From positions 62,001-126,000 of the forward strand of contig QVRM01002357.1 in the NCBI GenBank assembly GCA_003439945.1: a stretch of 64,000 bases of DNA, written 5' to 3'. Positions 43,911 to 55,039 of the stretch are shown piece after piece. Each line of letters begins with the position of its first letter. Within the stretch, counting starts at the first letter, position 1. The position numbers were made by a program, and so were the translations under genes. This DNA is from Dermanyssus gallinae (taxonomy: Eukaryota > Arthropoda > Arachnida > Mesostigmata > Dermanyssidae). The notes below the pieces were generated by a model. It had not been told where the DNA came from, did not search any database, and saw nothing but the letters and a program-made list of their open reading frames with translations.

Positions 43911-44516
43911 GGTGTTCCTATTTGTGTATCCAAAACGCTAGATTATGGTCAAACTCGGTGAGAAAATCATTTTTGCCAATGGAAAGGGGGAGCGGAAATG
44001 CTCCGTATAGGAGTGAGATATTTTTTTAATTGTTGTTTTAGGGGGGGGCTTTTCCGACATACGTTTGCAAAATGCATGATTGTGAGAGAACGCATTCTTC
44101 CGAGCACACCGGCGCATTCGGGAGAAAATTCTACATGCAAATATACCCTGACCTAAGCGAGCGCAATGACTATTGTGATATTAAGAAGAGATTGCAAAAT
44201 TATAATTTCACTTTTGCATGTTTAAACTTTAACGCCCAGGTTTTCAAATTGTTTTTTTATTACCCGCGCAAAACTAATACGCTTCAGACGAACGTGCATT
44301 TCTAGTAAATCATTTTGGTATCAAATTGGAAGAGCTGGCATCCGTGGTTGCAGAGTAACTCAAATATACCTAGGACCATATCGGGTGTGAGTGCACACAT
44401 GCAGCTACTATATTCGCCTTCTTTGTCAATCAAGTCACTCGTCAAACCTGTAGAAGCTCAACAAAAGATTTATTTTACTTTAAATATTGCTCGAATGCCC
44501 GCCAGCCAATAAGCAC
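43911..44516 (+). repeat. Left terminal inverted repeat
   Basis: Inverted copy of 46162-46796, including the blocks CTCGGTGAGAAAAT, TTGCCAATGGAAAGGGGGAGCG, GCATGTTTAAACTTTAACGCC and the inner end GCCCGCCAGCCAATAAGCAC. The inner end carries an antisense copy of the transposase's last codons. Confidence 0.93.
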
Positions 44517-45127
44517 ACTGAGCTGTGTGTCTGTAAGATAGCAGCCTTCGTTAAGCAGCGCGAGCATACATAGCGTCGACTAGAGCAAAGGCAAAGCAAG
44601 CTAAAGCCATGGTAGGAAATAGAAAATGCCTGCACTTCAGTAACAAAAACGCGGAGGCTTACTAAATGCTCAGGCAATTTATGATACGGTGACACAACGT
44701 ATCAACAAAACAGCTCACTACTGGCGCTGTCGATGTCGACCGAGCATCCAATCCAACGTACACCTCGACGACTAAGGTACTGTCACCAGCCAGAACATCA
44801 ACATCGTCATAAATAACTCTGTAAAATGACACGACAGTCGACCGAGCACATCATCGAACGTGCATCTTGTCTTCCGAGAAAAAGAGAAGATCCGATTCCA
44901 TCGTTTAACATTGTTACTATACGAGCGCTACAGCTTTCCTTGAGTGAATAAATAGGCCGAGGAAGCATGGCCTAACATCCATTCTCTGCTCGGACTGCGC
45001 TACGCGCTAGACGTACGTCCTTTGTTTTCGGTCATCGTTCGTAAGTCTCTCGTAATCGCCTAGCTGAGTCTACATTATCCAATTAGTTCTATTACAAAGT
45101 GCAGGCGCTTGTGCCACGTGTATCGTG

Positions 45128-46207
45128 ATGGACCGGTTCACAAATGCCGAGAAAGCTGACATGCATTTTATGTATGGTAAAGCACACGGTAACTCAAGTC
45201 TTGCACATCGGTTGTACGCAGAGCGTTTCCCAAATCGACGGATACCTGGCAGGAAAATGTTTTCGAGACTTCATCGTTTGCTCTGCGAAACTGGATCATT
45301 TCAAGGCCGTCAATACGAAGCGGGACGACCGCGGACAGTGAGAAGCCCAAATACGGAGGACCACATTGTTGAGCAAGTAATTGCGTGTCCTTCTGCAAGC
45401 ATTAGGCAGGTGGCTAGAAGTGTCGGTGTAAGTCGTACCACTGTTCACAGGGTGCTAAATGAATCAGGGCTACACCCATACCGGCTGCAGCGAGTTCAAG
45501 CCTTGCGGGATTCTGATTACCAGCCACGCATTCATTACTGTCGCTGGTTTCTGCAACAAGCCGCGGCCGATGTGGAATTTCCTGCTTTTGTTCTTTTCAC
45601 CGACGAAGCGACCTTCACGCAAGATGGTGTGTTCAACGCACACAATGCGCATTGGTGGTCTACGGAGAACCCGCATATGACCCGCCTGCACAGACACCAG
45701 CATCGGTTCTCCGTGAATGTCTGGGCTGGCATTTTGGGCAACTATATTTTCGGACCTCATATACTTCCAGATAAATTGAATGGACCAACATACAACCTGT
45801 TTCTGAGCACAACCCAGTGAGAACAATTGGCAAACATTCCACAGAGTGTTCGATCGAGAATGTGGGTCCAGCACGATGATGCTCCAGCAAACAACGCCCT
45901 CTCGGTACGGAATTATCTGGATGAGACGTTTGCTAATCGCTGGATTGGCCGAGGCGGTCCACAAGCTTGGCCGCCGCGATCGCCTGATCTGTCCAGTCTT
46001 GACTTTTTACTTTGGGACCACCTAAAGGATCTAGTCTATGCAACTCCCGTTGAGTCTCCTATGGATCTGATCGGCAGAATAGTAATTGCTGGTGGAACCA
46101 TTTGGGAGACGCCTGGAATCTTTGAACGCGTGCAACGCAAGCTTTGCCATCGATACCGAATGTGCTTATTGGCTGGCGGGCATTCGTTCGAGCAATATTT
46201 AAAGTAA
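45128..46207 (+). pseudogene. DD41D-spaced transposase, one in-frame TGA
   Basis: 360 codons in a single frame from ATG 45128 to TAA 46207, broken only by TGA at 45818-45820 (codon 231). N-terminal helical domain (ADMHFMYGKAHGNSSLAHRL, AERFPNRRIPGRKMF), helix-turn-helix (SIRQVARSVGVSRTTVHRVL), then the DDE core: LFTDEATFTQ with the first Asp, WVQHDDAPANN with the second, and WPPRSPDLSSLDFLLWDHLKD with the third. I count 41 residues between the last two, a DD41D spacing rather than the DD34D of typical mariners. The end LLAGGHSFEQYLK lies inside the right inverted repeat. One point mutation separates this copy from an intact frame, so it is recent. If the TGA is a sequencing error, the gene would be intact. 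Confidence 0.92.
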
Positions 46208-46789
46208 AATAAATCTTTTGTTGAGCTTCTACAGGTTTGACGAGTGACTTGATTGACAAAGAAGGCGAATATAGTATCTGCATGTGTGCACTCACACCCA
46301 ATATGGTCCTAGGTAGAGTTGAGTTACTCTGCAACCACGGATGCCAGCTCTTCTAATTTGGTACCAAAATTATTTACTAGAAATGCACGTTCGTCTGGAC
46401 GTATTAGTTTTGCGCGGGTGATGGAAACATTTTTAGAACCTGGGCGTTAAAGTTTAAACATGCAAAAGTGAAATTATAATTTTGCAATCTCTTCTTAATA
46501 TCACTATAGCCATTGCTCGCTTAGGTCAGGTATATTTTTAGAAAATGTAGAATTTTCTCCTGAATGCGCCGGTGTGCTCGGTTTTTCAATTGAAAAATGC
46601 GTTCTTTCACAATCGTGCATTTTGCAAACGTATGTCGGAACAGCCCCCCCCCTTAAATAACAATTAAAAAAATGATCTCACTCCTATACGGAGCATTTAC
46701 GCTCCCCCTTTCCATTGGCAAAAATTATTTTCTCACCGAGTTAATAATTAACCATACCCTAGTGTTTTGGACACACAAATAAGAATACC

Positions 46790-46796
<7 letters not shown>
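46162..46796 (-). repeat. Right terminal inverted repeat
   Basis: Inverted partner of 43911-44516. It overlaps the last 46 bases of the transposase gene (14 codons and the stop). Small insertions relative to the left arm include an AATTATTA block near the tip and TTTTCAATTGAAAAA further in. Confidence 0.93.
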
Positions 46797-46860
<64 letters not shown>

Positions 46861-46864
46861 TATA
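46793..46864. repeat. (TA)n tract, right flank of long-TIR element
   Basis: TA run directly at the right terminus, with one ACAT interruption. Confidence 0.96.
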
Positions 46865-47241
46865 ACATAATTGTCACATAAAAGGGTTTGTGGTACAGTT
46901 ATTATGGTCATATATGTATTGTTTTTATTATACGTATTTCTGAAGGAAAAACGTAACTTATCGCCAAATAAGCGAGTGCTATTTGGCTATCCGCCAGGCA
47001 CACAATCCGTTCACGAACTTATCGCGGGCCACGGATTTTGGAGTGATTGATCGCTGACTCGTTGGTCTATTGAAGCGTACATCAAAAAAGTGTACGTACC
47101 AATTCACACTTGCGTAATTGACGTAGAGCAGATATGTTGCCTTGCAGAAAAAGTGAGTCAATACTAGGAACAACGTCACCTAAACGCTTTGAGGGCACCT
47201 GATCCGCGGGCGTCTCAGGTACGTATCTTGAACGCCTTCCA

Positions 47242-48190
47242 CTAACTTTCTGTATTTAGACAGATACGGTTCTCAGGCAGGAGAGCAATCTGTGTGTTTG
47301 GAAGAACGAAAGATTTATAAAGGCGAATGTACACATGAGGAGTCATTAAAATGAAACAGCGGAAGTTGGGATTTGTGATGCGCAATGATGGCCCCACAAC
47401 CTTGGTAATGTTAAGGCTAAAATTAAGATCAGGCGTAATATATTTACGTATGTCCCGTGTATAGGAGATTGTTGGTAAAAGACAGTTCTTAATTGTATAG
47501 TCAAAGTCAAGTGCACCACTTAGAGAAGGAGAGAATAATGTTGTTTTCAGAAAACTGTCGAGCAATGCCGTCGACAGCTGACTGCAGAACAGCATGGGAG
47601 CCACTAGAGCAAACAGGATAATAAAGTTTTAAGTCATCTGCATATTGAAAATATTTTACTTCAAAAGGCAGGTACTTATTTATGTCTAGAACAAAAATTG
47701 TATATAGAAGGGAGGATAGACATCTATCTCCCTTGAGGCACACCAGATAATGCAGGATATGGTCGACTAAGTTTGTCACTAATTTTTACTTCAAAGTGAG
47801 GGTAGCTCAAAAAGACCGACACTCATTGCACTGTACATGTGTAGATATGAAGATGTTCCCATTTGCGGAGCAGAAGAGAGTGATCTACTCTGTCAAATGC
47901 GCTATTTTGCTAAAAATAAACGTAGGGAAACGTTCTTCAAGCATTTATAAACATACCATAGTCCTGGGTCATCTCCAAAAGCTGTGTACGTGCAGACCGA
48001 TGGGTGGTGAAGCCTTGTTGGGCAAAGTCACCCTAAGCGGGTTGAAATTAAAAACTTATTTAATTGGTTAACTAAAACTATCTCAAAATGCAGGATGATA
48101 TCGAGCATTGCGAAACTAAATGGTAGTTTTCAGCATTCGTTTTTGAGTCGTCTTGTGGACAGGGGTGTTAAGACTAACACTAAAAAGATC
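47242..48190 (-). pseudogene. Jockey/CR1-type LINE reverse transcriptase relic
   Basis: Minus strand, from 5' to 3' through frameshifts: KTNAENYHLVSQCSI (RT entry block), FAQQGFTTHRSARTQLLE, a D.V.HSLL block, LSRPYPALSGVPQG, SSLLYTIFVLDINKYL, FQYADDLKLYYPV with the catalytic pair intact, VLQSAVDGI and FSENNIILSFSKW, then DYTIK, ISYTRDI and ITPDLNFSLNI of the thumb. At least three frameshifts and one stop are present. It appears to be the same family as the plus-strand relic at 49195-49600. Confidence 0.82.
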
Positions 48191-48199
48191 GGGCACAGC

Positions 48200-49190
48200 G
48201 CCGTCGTTATAAGATCTTTTAAATATTACGATTTTTTTTTAAAAAATCGGTGGAATGTTTTCAGGTATAAGGCTAGTCTTTGCTGTAAGACCGGGGGGAA
48301 GTGAATAGATTATACTTTTTTTATATATGTTTTCTTTATAAAACCTTGTATGTTAGCACCTTGGAGTGAACAATTGTCTCCGCGTGAACGTGTAGTTACG
48401 GGTTCTCTAATCCAGGATTAGCTTGGTTTGACAATGTGTCCCGCAAAGATGCTACAATTCCTCGTTAAATGTCAAGCGACAGCCTCTGACGCGAAAAATC
48501 TGATGCTCTCGAGTCTCCCGTGGAAAGGTTAAGGCTTCTGCCCTCGCTTAATCAACATCAATGTAAGCGGGCGGCCTGGTCCTCCCACTGTTGGCAGATC
48601 CAACGCTTTCGACTTAGAGCGACCTACACTAGCAAAAAAAGTCCTAAAAAATATTTTTACCAGGTGTCCTAGCCGGTTTGACGAGAATTGAGGAATGGCG
48701 TAGATTTCGTTAAAATAAGATTTCTTTTTAAATTGAAGTAAAAAGAGCACACTTATTGGTTTTCTTTTGCCCATAAACTATTCCCAACAAAGATATTGTA
48801 AATCGATCCAACGACTCCGACACAGAAAGACTCGCAATAGCACAAAATATATAAAACAATGAAAAAGAGATACATATATATATAAAGCTTTTTAACCTGC
48901 CTCGCCCTCGACTGTATTGTCATGGTGCTGAGGCCACGCAGGTCAGTTTCAGTGATGAAAAAGATAACACATTCGCAACAGTAGATAATACTGATAGTTA
49001 TTTTGCTATTTACAATATGCTTACCAAAATCAAACAACTACTCGCTAAGTGCAGCCTTACTCTTGATTTAATTCCATCCATATTTTTATAAAAATTGAAT
49101 TTCTCTCAATAATTTCGCCGATATTTTATAAACATGTAGCGTTTGTGATAACTGAACCCCTTTTTATATTTAGTTAGTTAGTCTTATGAG
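48200..49190. other. Gene-free stretch between two divergent LINE relics
   Basis: No frame, RNA gene or repeat recognised, apart from short TA runs. Confidence 0.45.
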
Positions 49191-49194
49191 GATG

Positions 49195-49600
49195 GCATTG
49201 TGCCAAAAAATCGGCAGTCAGTCGTAACTCCTGCGAAAGGTCAAAAGTCAAATACAGATAATTATAGACTTGTAGCTCAATCATCAATTGCATGTATCTC
49301 TTTGAAAAACTGCTTGTGGATCATATTTCTAATTTTCTTCAATCTAAAGGCTTGTTGGATAAGAAGCAACATGAATTTACTAAAAGCAAATCCACGGCAA
49401 CTCAACTCGTCGAAATCTTACCTGTAGACAGTTCTCTGTTCGCGTAAACAATAGTTTTAGTGAGTCGGGTGCGTTCCCCTCTGGCGTTCCTCAGAGATTA
49501 AGCCTCGGCCCACTTTTATTTTGCATATTTACTTAAGTTCTTAAAAATACTATCCCCAAATCGATAACATTCAGCTAATGATATGAAACTATACGGACCT
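49195..49600 (+). pseudogene. LINE reverse transcriptase N-terminal relic
   Basis: Reads VVTPAKGQKSNTDNYRLVAQ (RT entry block: P.pK......NYRp.s), then after a shift LQSKGLLDKKQHEFTKSKSTATQLVEIL, and GAFPSGVPQ..SLGPLLFCIF, the GVPQGS.LGPLLF block. It stops before the YADD block. Same order of motifs as 47242-48190 but on the opposite strand. Confidence 0.75.
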
Positions 49601-49717
49601 TGCAACGCCACCAACGAAAAATAAGTACTACAGGTTTCTAAATAGTGTGTGAATAATGAAATGCTTACTTCAGTGCCGAAATGTGCAGTATTGTATTGAA
49701 AAGAAGCCAATAATTAT

Positions 49718-50113
49718 ATGTTACATGGGGAGTTTATCCATATTTTAAATAGCGTCGCATCTCATGAAATACATCAAACTATTAAAGCATTCGTCAAAAA
49801 TCGGCCGCCTCATGATTGTCATTTTCCCATTCCCGATGTCGGATTTCCATGGTGTACTATATTAAGAGATGAAGACGTTAGCAAGGATCTGTACTTGGTG
49901 TTGTACGATTTGGTGAACGAAAGATGGTGGTCTGAACTAGGTGAATATATGTATGCCGTGTACGTTTATACAATACTTGAGCTAGTATCGGCCAATCCAC
50001 TAATCCCCGAAAGTAGCTTCGTTGTGAGCCTGCAGTGCATCTCGTTGTGTGTTGGTGCTTTAGTACTTTATTTTTCCTCGTATGCTTTACTTTCGAAACC
50101 AACAAAGGACTAA
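49718..50113 (+). CDS. Unassigned 131-codon open frame
   Basis: ATG-to-TAA frame, the longest one in the window that belongs to no recognised element. It has ordinary composition: HEIHQTIKAFVKNRPPHDCHF, DVGFPWCTILRDEDVSKDL and VNERWWSELGEYMYAVYVYT, then a hydrophobic stretch CISLCVGALVLYFSSYALL near the C-terminus that could be a membrane segment. I recognise no family. It lies between two LINE relics and could be a host exon, part of an unknown mobile element, or chance. There is no promoter or splice evidence. Confidence 0.3.
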   Translation: MLHGEFIHILNSVASHEIHQTIKAFVKNRPPHDCHFPIPDVGFPWCTILRDEDVSKDLYLVLYDLVNERWWSELGEYMYAVYVYTILELVSANPLIPESSFVVSLQCISLCVGALVLYFSSYALLSKPTKD

Positions 50114-50309
50114 ATCGGCACCGATTCCAATGCATACCAATTGAAATGGTATGTTTCGCGCCAGGATCAAATCTGCAACTCCTATACCAGAGTCGCCAGC
50201 TATTTTCACCAGTCAATTCCGTCGACGGGATTGCCTCCCGTTGCTGGTTCTACTTATTAAGTTATTATCCGTTCTGCTGATTAGAAAGCTTCGACTAAAG
50301 AGCATATTT

Positions 50310-50760
50310 TTCAGCTTAGGTCACAGCAAGTCCGTATGGACGGGTTGTGGCAATAGTAGTCGTGCGTTCCCCATAGAAGGCAGCATATAGCATGACGCTA
50401 TCGACTGCTGAATACCGGGAAACGACGCCGAACGTCGGTTTCTTCTCTACTCTACGGGAGAACTCTTTGCCGTTCTGCTGAAGCTTTGACAGCTTTTTTG
50501 CTGTATAGCGCACATGAGCTGTTCCTGTGACAACCTTATCCAGGATCACGCCGTGGTGCTTAACTATAGATGCGTTTCCGGGTAGCTTTTCAGGCGTGGG
50601 CTTTGATTCTGCTTTTTTGTGAAGCTAAGTCGAAGTCTAGCGTGTGGAGGTAGCGTCGGATATACGCCAAGGTTCCGTTAGCTGTTTCTTCGAGTAGACC
50701 CTCACGTCACGGGCGGTGACGATCAGTGCCAGATCGCCTATGCAGGCGACCGAATATATA
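50310..50760 (-). pseudogene. R1-like LINE relic, family B (palm to thumb)
   Basis: Minus strand: GDLALIVTARDVRV (RT palm, after a lost YAD), ETANGTLAYIRRYLHTLDFDL, then HHGVILDKVVTGTAHVRYTAKKL, which parallels YLGVTLDRGLRGTVHVRRATEK of the 34.5-kb element. Frameshifts separate the blocks. The end GEFSRR...  is shared with the relic at 62.8 kb, so both belong to one family. Confidence 0.7.
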
Positions 50761-50817
50761 TATATTTATTTATTAATCGTTCGTCTTGACAGATATTCGA
50801 CGCTACTCTACACGCTA

Positions 50818-50896
50818 GGCCTCGACGTGACTCCACAAAAACGGAAGCAATTATTTCAAACGGTCTGAAGCGCCCTCCCTAGAATCTAAGCTCGTG

Positions 50897-50900
<4 letters not shown>
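50818..50900. repeat. Short dispersed repeat, copy 2
   Basis: Partner of 14070-14165 (GGAAGCAATTATTTCAAACGG and GAAGCGCCCTCC). Confidence 0.55.

Positions 50901-50923
<23 letters not shown>
50898..50923. repeat. (TA)n microsatellite
   Basis: TA run of about 12 units. Confidence 0.95.
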
Positions 50924-50928
<5 letters not shown>

Positions 50929-51109
50929 CACTTATGTTATGTAAGAAAGTTAACAACCACTTTGTTTCAAGCTAAATGCAAACAAACAACAACTATGGCT
51001 GACCATCCCGTAATAAAACTATAAAATTCGCTCGTATTCTTAAAACGACAGTTTACACTATTGTTCTGCGTTTACGGGTATTTTTTTATCAATTTTTTTG
51101 GGCGGGGTA

Positions 51110-51260
51110 TTTTTTTTATCAATTTCTTTGGGCGATGCTTATTGATATTAGATGATACCATACACCGCTGGGAGTCTGCGGCCGTGCTGCCACACGAACT
51201 GTTAGGAAGCCCTAGATATCTCAACATGTTCGGCCCTCGGTATATTGAAAATATGCCTTG
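51110..51260 (+). repeat. tRNA-like SINE family, copy 4 (body only)
   Basis: Shares TCTTTGGGCGATGCTTATTGA.A.TAGATGA, GAGTCTG.GGCC.TGCTG and CTGTTAGGAAGCCCTAGATATC with the other copies, above all the 57.3-kb one. Confidence 0.65.
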
Positions 51261-51269
51261 ACTTGCGTT

Positions 51270-52235
51270 TGCATTAAAGATATGGCGGCGGTTGTAAGCC
51301 CATAAGGGACGGAGGATGGTCTAGATCTAGAAAACAATCTCCTTAATATGTTTTAAAAAAAGCTAGTGTATCTACAACATATTCTATATATTCCCAACAT
51401 TAAGGGAAACGTATGCTGTTTTTGAGACTTAGTCAACACGTGCAATGTAATCAATGTACCTGTTAGACTACCGAAAAGTAATAAAAGAATTAATAATTAC
51501 TTCAATGTTTTGGTTGGGTTCGGATGCACAAGAACAGGCACACGTGTAGAACATAAACCACTTCTGCATCTAAAGTTAAGGACATTTAAATCTGTTCAAA
51601 TTTTGGCGGACTGCTTAAACCGATCCTATATGCGTTCGTGCGTTAACTATGCGGTTGATTCAATTTCAAGTAGAATATAAACAAATGCCAGCAATGCCCA
51701 ACCGAGAACCTGCGTCTAAGGAAGGAAAGAACCGGGCTTCTACTCAGTAGGGCGGAAGATTCAATATAGAGTGCGGTCCAGAACTAAGCGAGGCAGTGTA
51801 AATTTTGGGACAATCCTTGTACTTCAATATGTGTGCATTATGGTCAAAATTTGATATGTCGTGGTAAAGCATTCGTCGAATCGCTCGCAAATGAGTGTGG
51901 TGTCTAGTGAAGGAGACGTGATGGCACCACACATTTTCTAAACAGGTTGAACAGTCACACGCGAAGCTTTTTGCAGTGGAAGTGGGGATACATTCTGTGA
52001 AAATATGTTTGAATCGAGAATCCAAAAAAAAAACTCGACAAGACAAACGGGATGCTCCTGCGCCCATTCAGAAGGCATTTGCAGATATTTATGCCCGGTT
52101 TCTTCGGGATCGTGTCTACCGGCACAAAAATTACGATATTAGTTATTTTTAATGGAGTGTAAGTGACCTGTAGGCGACGCGTGTGAAAGGTCGCGCGGTC
52201 TTGTTAAAGAACGCATGACTAATCGTCTGCCAGAG
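51270..52235. other. Gene-free stretch
   Basis: A 107-codon minus-strand frame (51744-52067) with several Cys and His residues has no recognisable knuckle spacing or family; otherwise AT-rich. Confidence 0.4.
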
Positions 52236-52238
52236 CAT

Positions 52239-52375
52239 TTTTTTTAGAGGTTTAGGAAAAATGCATTACGCACACCCAGCGTATGGCAGGCCTGGGTGGA
52301 ATGAGCAACACCCGGTGGTCTGGGTAGTGTGGGACTCCCCGGTGGTCTGGGTTTACCCACTAAAAAACCTTGATT
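52239..52375 (-). repeat. R1-like LINE 3' terminus, short
   Basis: Starts with T8 AGAGG (A-tail and end of the element on the minus strand) and ends with GGTTTTTTAGTGGGT, the shared 3' UTR motif, in the same order as at 9.5 and 34.4 kb. Between them CCGGTGGTCTGGGT occurs twice (52312-52325, 52339-52352). No coding part is left. Confidence 0.65.
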
Positions 52376-52379
52376 GATG

Positions 52380-54600
52380 CGACTCCTTTATTAAGAACAT
52401 AGCCGTATGTTGCTTGACAATCTCCATCCCCGAACTACTGACTGTTACAATGTTTTTTCGTTGAACATCTAGTAACAGTCGATGGTGATTGATGTAAGAG
52501 AAATGCTCGTATATTAATTAACTTTTGAAGGCTCCCGTGCATTTTCAGTACCTCGACCACTTAATATTCGGCACTGAGAAACATTACATTTAGATTCTGT
52601 CCTGCTTTTGGCTTTGCTCCTGACTGTTTCTACTTTAAACTCTCGGTGGCAAGTACGCTGCAAGTGACCTTTCCTGATACCTTTATCGTAGCTGAAATTC
52701 AGCTCGAAAAGTGTATACCTTTATCACCAGTACTAGAGCGCTGCAATTGCAACGACCTCACATAATGTAATTCAAACGGTGCGCTCTTTCGTAACTGATT
52801 TCTGAACAGCTAATGTAAGCCCTAATTAGGGCAGTAACCGTTGCCCTCTCTGTCTGTCAGCTGTTTTCTGTGCTTTCTCGTTATTGCCGCAGGTCTTTAT
52901 CTATCAAAGAAAACGGAGCAAAACTTTTTAATGGAGTACAACTTCCCGCTCGAGTTCTCACTCATTTGCTACGTTATAGACTAAAAATACGTGACCCCTA
53001 AGGACTTCCCTTACTAGCCAGTGATCCGGACGTTTGGTAACTTGACCAAAGTGAAATCAGAGCCGTACTAATACACTCGAGCATACGAGTTATGTTGATA
53101 ACAGAACATGTTGAAACACCGGTAGACGTAACATCATAATATATTGAAATGCATTTTTACATTAGAAATACACAGTAAGTGGCAACGTTAAGCACAAGTC
53201 ATTAGGGCAACCTAAAACTAATATATTGCAGGTACACGTAGGTTAATACACGCAGTAGTCTAGAACGGTACAACAGCAATGCTCTACATTTCTCCAGTAG
53301 GTACTTCATATAGTTTTGAATGTGTTATGCAATTAAACTATTATATATCTTATATAACGCTTGGCGGAGTGAACGAAACCAAAACATTTATTATAATATA
53401 AAATTCATAAAACTGTATACGTGCATGTATTCTATGAGAATTCATTTTAACATTATGTTGAGCGTGCATAGCAACAAACAGTATAAACGTTTACGACATC
53501 ATTGCTAGTTTCATAAACGAGATAACTACGGGCCAGTTATTAGCGTGAGATTCTGCACATAACAATTCACATTATTTACAATACAAACTATCATGCATAC
53601 AAATATAATTGCTGGGTCAGAGGCTGTCGCTCGACATTCAACGAGAAACCGCAGCATTTGCTTGGGATACATTGGATGTACTGTACCAACCTTGGATTGG
53701 AGCACCCGCTGCTCTGTGCAATGTTTCGGTTGGAAAAAGCTTAGTTTTGTTCATACTAACTTGATTTCTATATAAAGCTATATAAGCTATTTTCATATTA
53801 AATCATGTTAGCGTCATATTTATAATTCATTAAATGACATTATATAAACATTGCCACGTAAGCTCTTTAGCGTTGTTGGGATGACTAGTATTTTTCGTGC
53901 TCTCCTCGATGTGTGCGACGACATTTTTGGCTGACAGAGTCAGTGTGATACTCAACTACTGACGAATTTTCACGTTGGCCCTTCGCATACGATGAAATGA
54001 ACACATTAATGCCAATTTCGTCCACGGATGTCGACAATATAACTAGCGCCAGTTGTAGGTAAGCATTGCTATAGTACTAAATCCTTCGCATACACAGTGG
54101 TATTTATAGTAGGGCGGCGGTCCTGTGTGGGACCCGGAAGATCTGCAACAATAAGAAAGAACACGAACGGATTCAAATTGCCGCTCTGAGCAAAACCAGT
54201 TGTCTGGTCTCAATGCCTGGATGCAACGCCATACCGTCGTCTTTTCTTGCTTAGCTAGAATGCAATTTGTCTCTCATTTCTATTAGAAGATACTTCTGGA
54301 ACACCAATCTGAGCCAACGTGAAATACACCAGGTTTACCCATCCAGCATCAAACGCGGCGCGGAAATCCTCTACCAACACGCTTGCAAGCGAATAATATT
54401 ACACGCCGTTAGTGTCGATCTTTGTGCAATCTGCATGCAATGCCCTAACTAGTTCTTCAATGAGCGCATTCTTGTACTTGATATATGATGTCAACAGTCC
54501 TGTGAGGAGGCTCGCTGAGAGTTTGTTGACGGAGCTCTTCGTATGTGCTGATCTCATATCCGCCTAGAACGAGCTCATCTCATCTCAGGTAGCGCCCGAG
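52380..54600. other. Gene-free stretch
   Basis: 2.2 kb of AT-rich DNA without supported features on either strand. Confidence 0.5.
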
Positions 54601-54639
54601 TCTTTTGTCTGAGGGTACCGCTATCAATTTGTTTTAACT

Positions 54640-55035
54640 TCGTCGATTGCCACAGCGATGACAACGATCTGGCCAGGGAGGGGGGGGGGCATTTGCAGGA
54701 TTGTAAACGATGCGTTGGCGAAGTTATTGGCGTGATGGTGGATGTGGTCTCGGCGGCGGTCGATTTAAACGGATGGCGTCCAGATATACCTGTGTGAGAG
54801 CCTGATTTGCAAGAAAAATTAATTAACAGAGTTTTAAACAAGAGCCGGTGCGGATTGTTACACGAAAGATTGTGATGGTATTAGAGACTCCCCCCCTAAC
54901 TGTGAGCAATATTAGTTTTATCTATAGGACCCGGTTACGGGGGATGACAGGAGGTATGAGGGTTTTAGCAGGTAATACAAAGGCTGCAGGTTTTCGGCGA
55001 CATACAACATCAAGGCTTTTAACTAGTCTTTGACT
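54640..55035 (+). repeat. Dispersed repeat D, copy 2
   Basis: Collinear with 17700-18110, same orientation. It has one GGACCCGG block where the other copy has two. A G11 run lies at 54676-54688. Confidence 0.75.
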
Positions 55036-55039
55036 ATAA

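Larger units (their letters stand above)
43911..46796 (+). mobile_element. Tc1/mariner-superfamily element with about 600-bp terminal inverted repeats
   Basis: A 2.9-kb element. Its arms 43911-44516 and 46162-46796 are inverted copies with high similarity and a few short indels. The tips read about CA.GGT.TTC.TATTTGTGT.TCCAAAACxCTAG. Both tips touch (TA)n tracts, consistent with insertion at TA. The unique middle carries one transposase gene on the plus strand. The transposase family (N-terminal domain like DUF4817 plus a DDE_3 core) is widespread in arthropods. Long arms could let the element form a large foldback. Confidence 0.9.

Noticed and set aside
43823..46864. CRISPR-like or phage-type repeat array
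   Set aside because: The large repeats are one inverted pair with a transposase between; there are no short direct repeats with spacers, and the window is eukaryotic.
51744..52067. 107-codon minus-strand frame with several Cys/His
   Set aside because: The Cys/His spacing does not form a known knuckle or finger, and there is no splice or element context.
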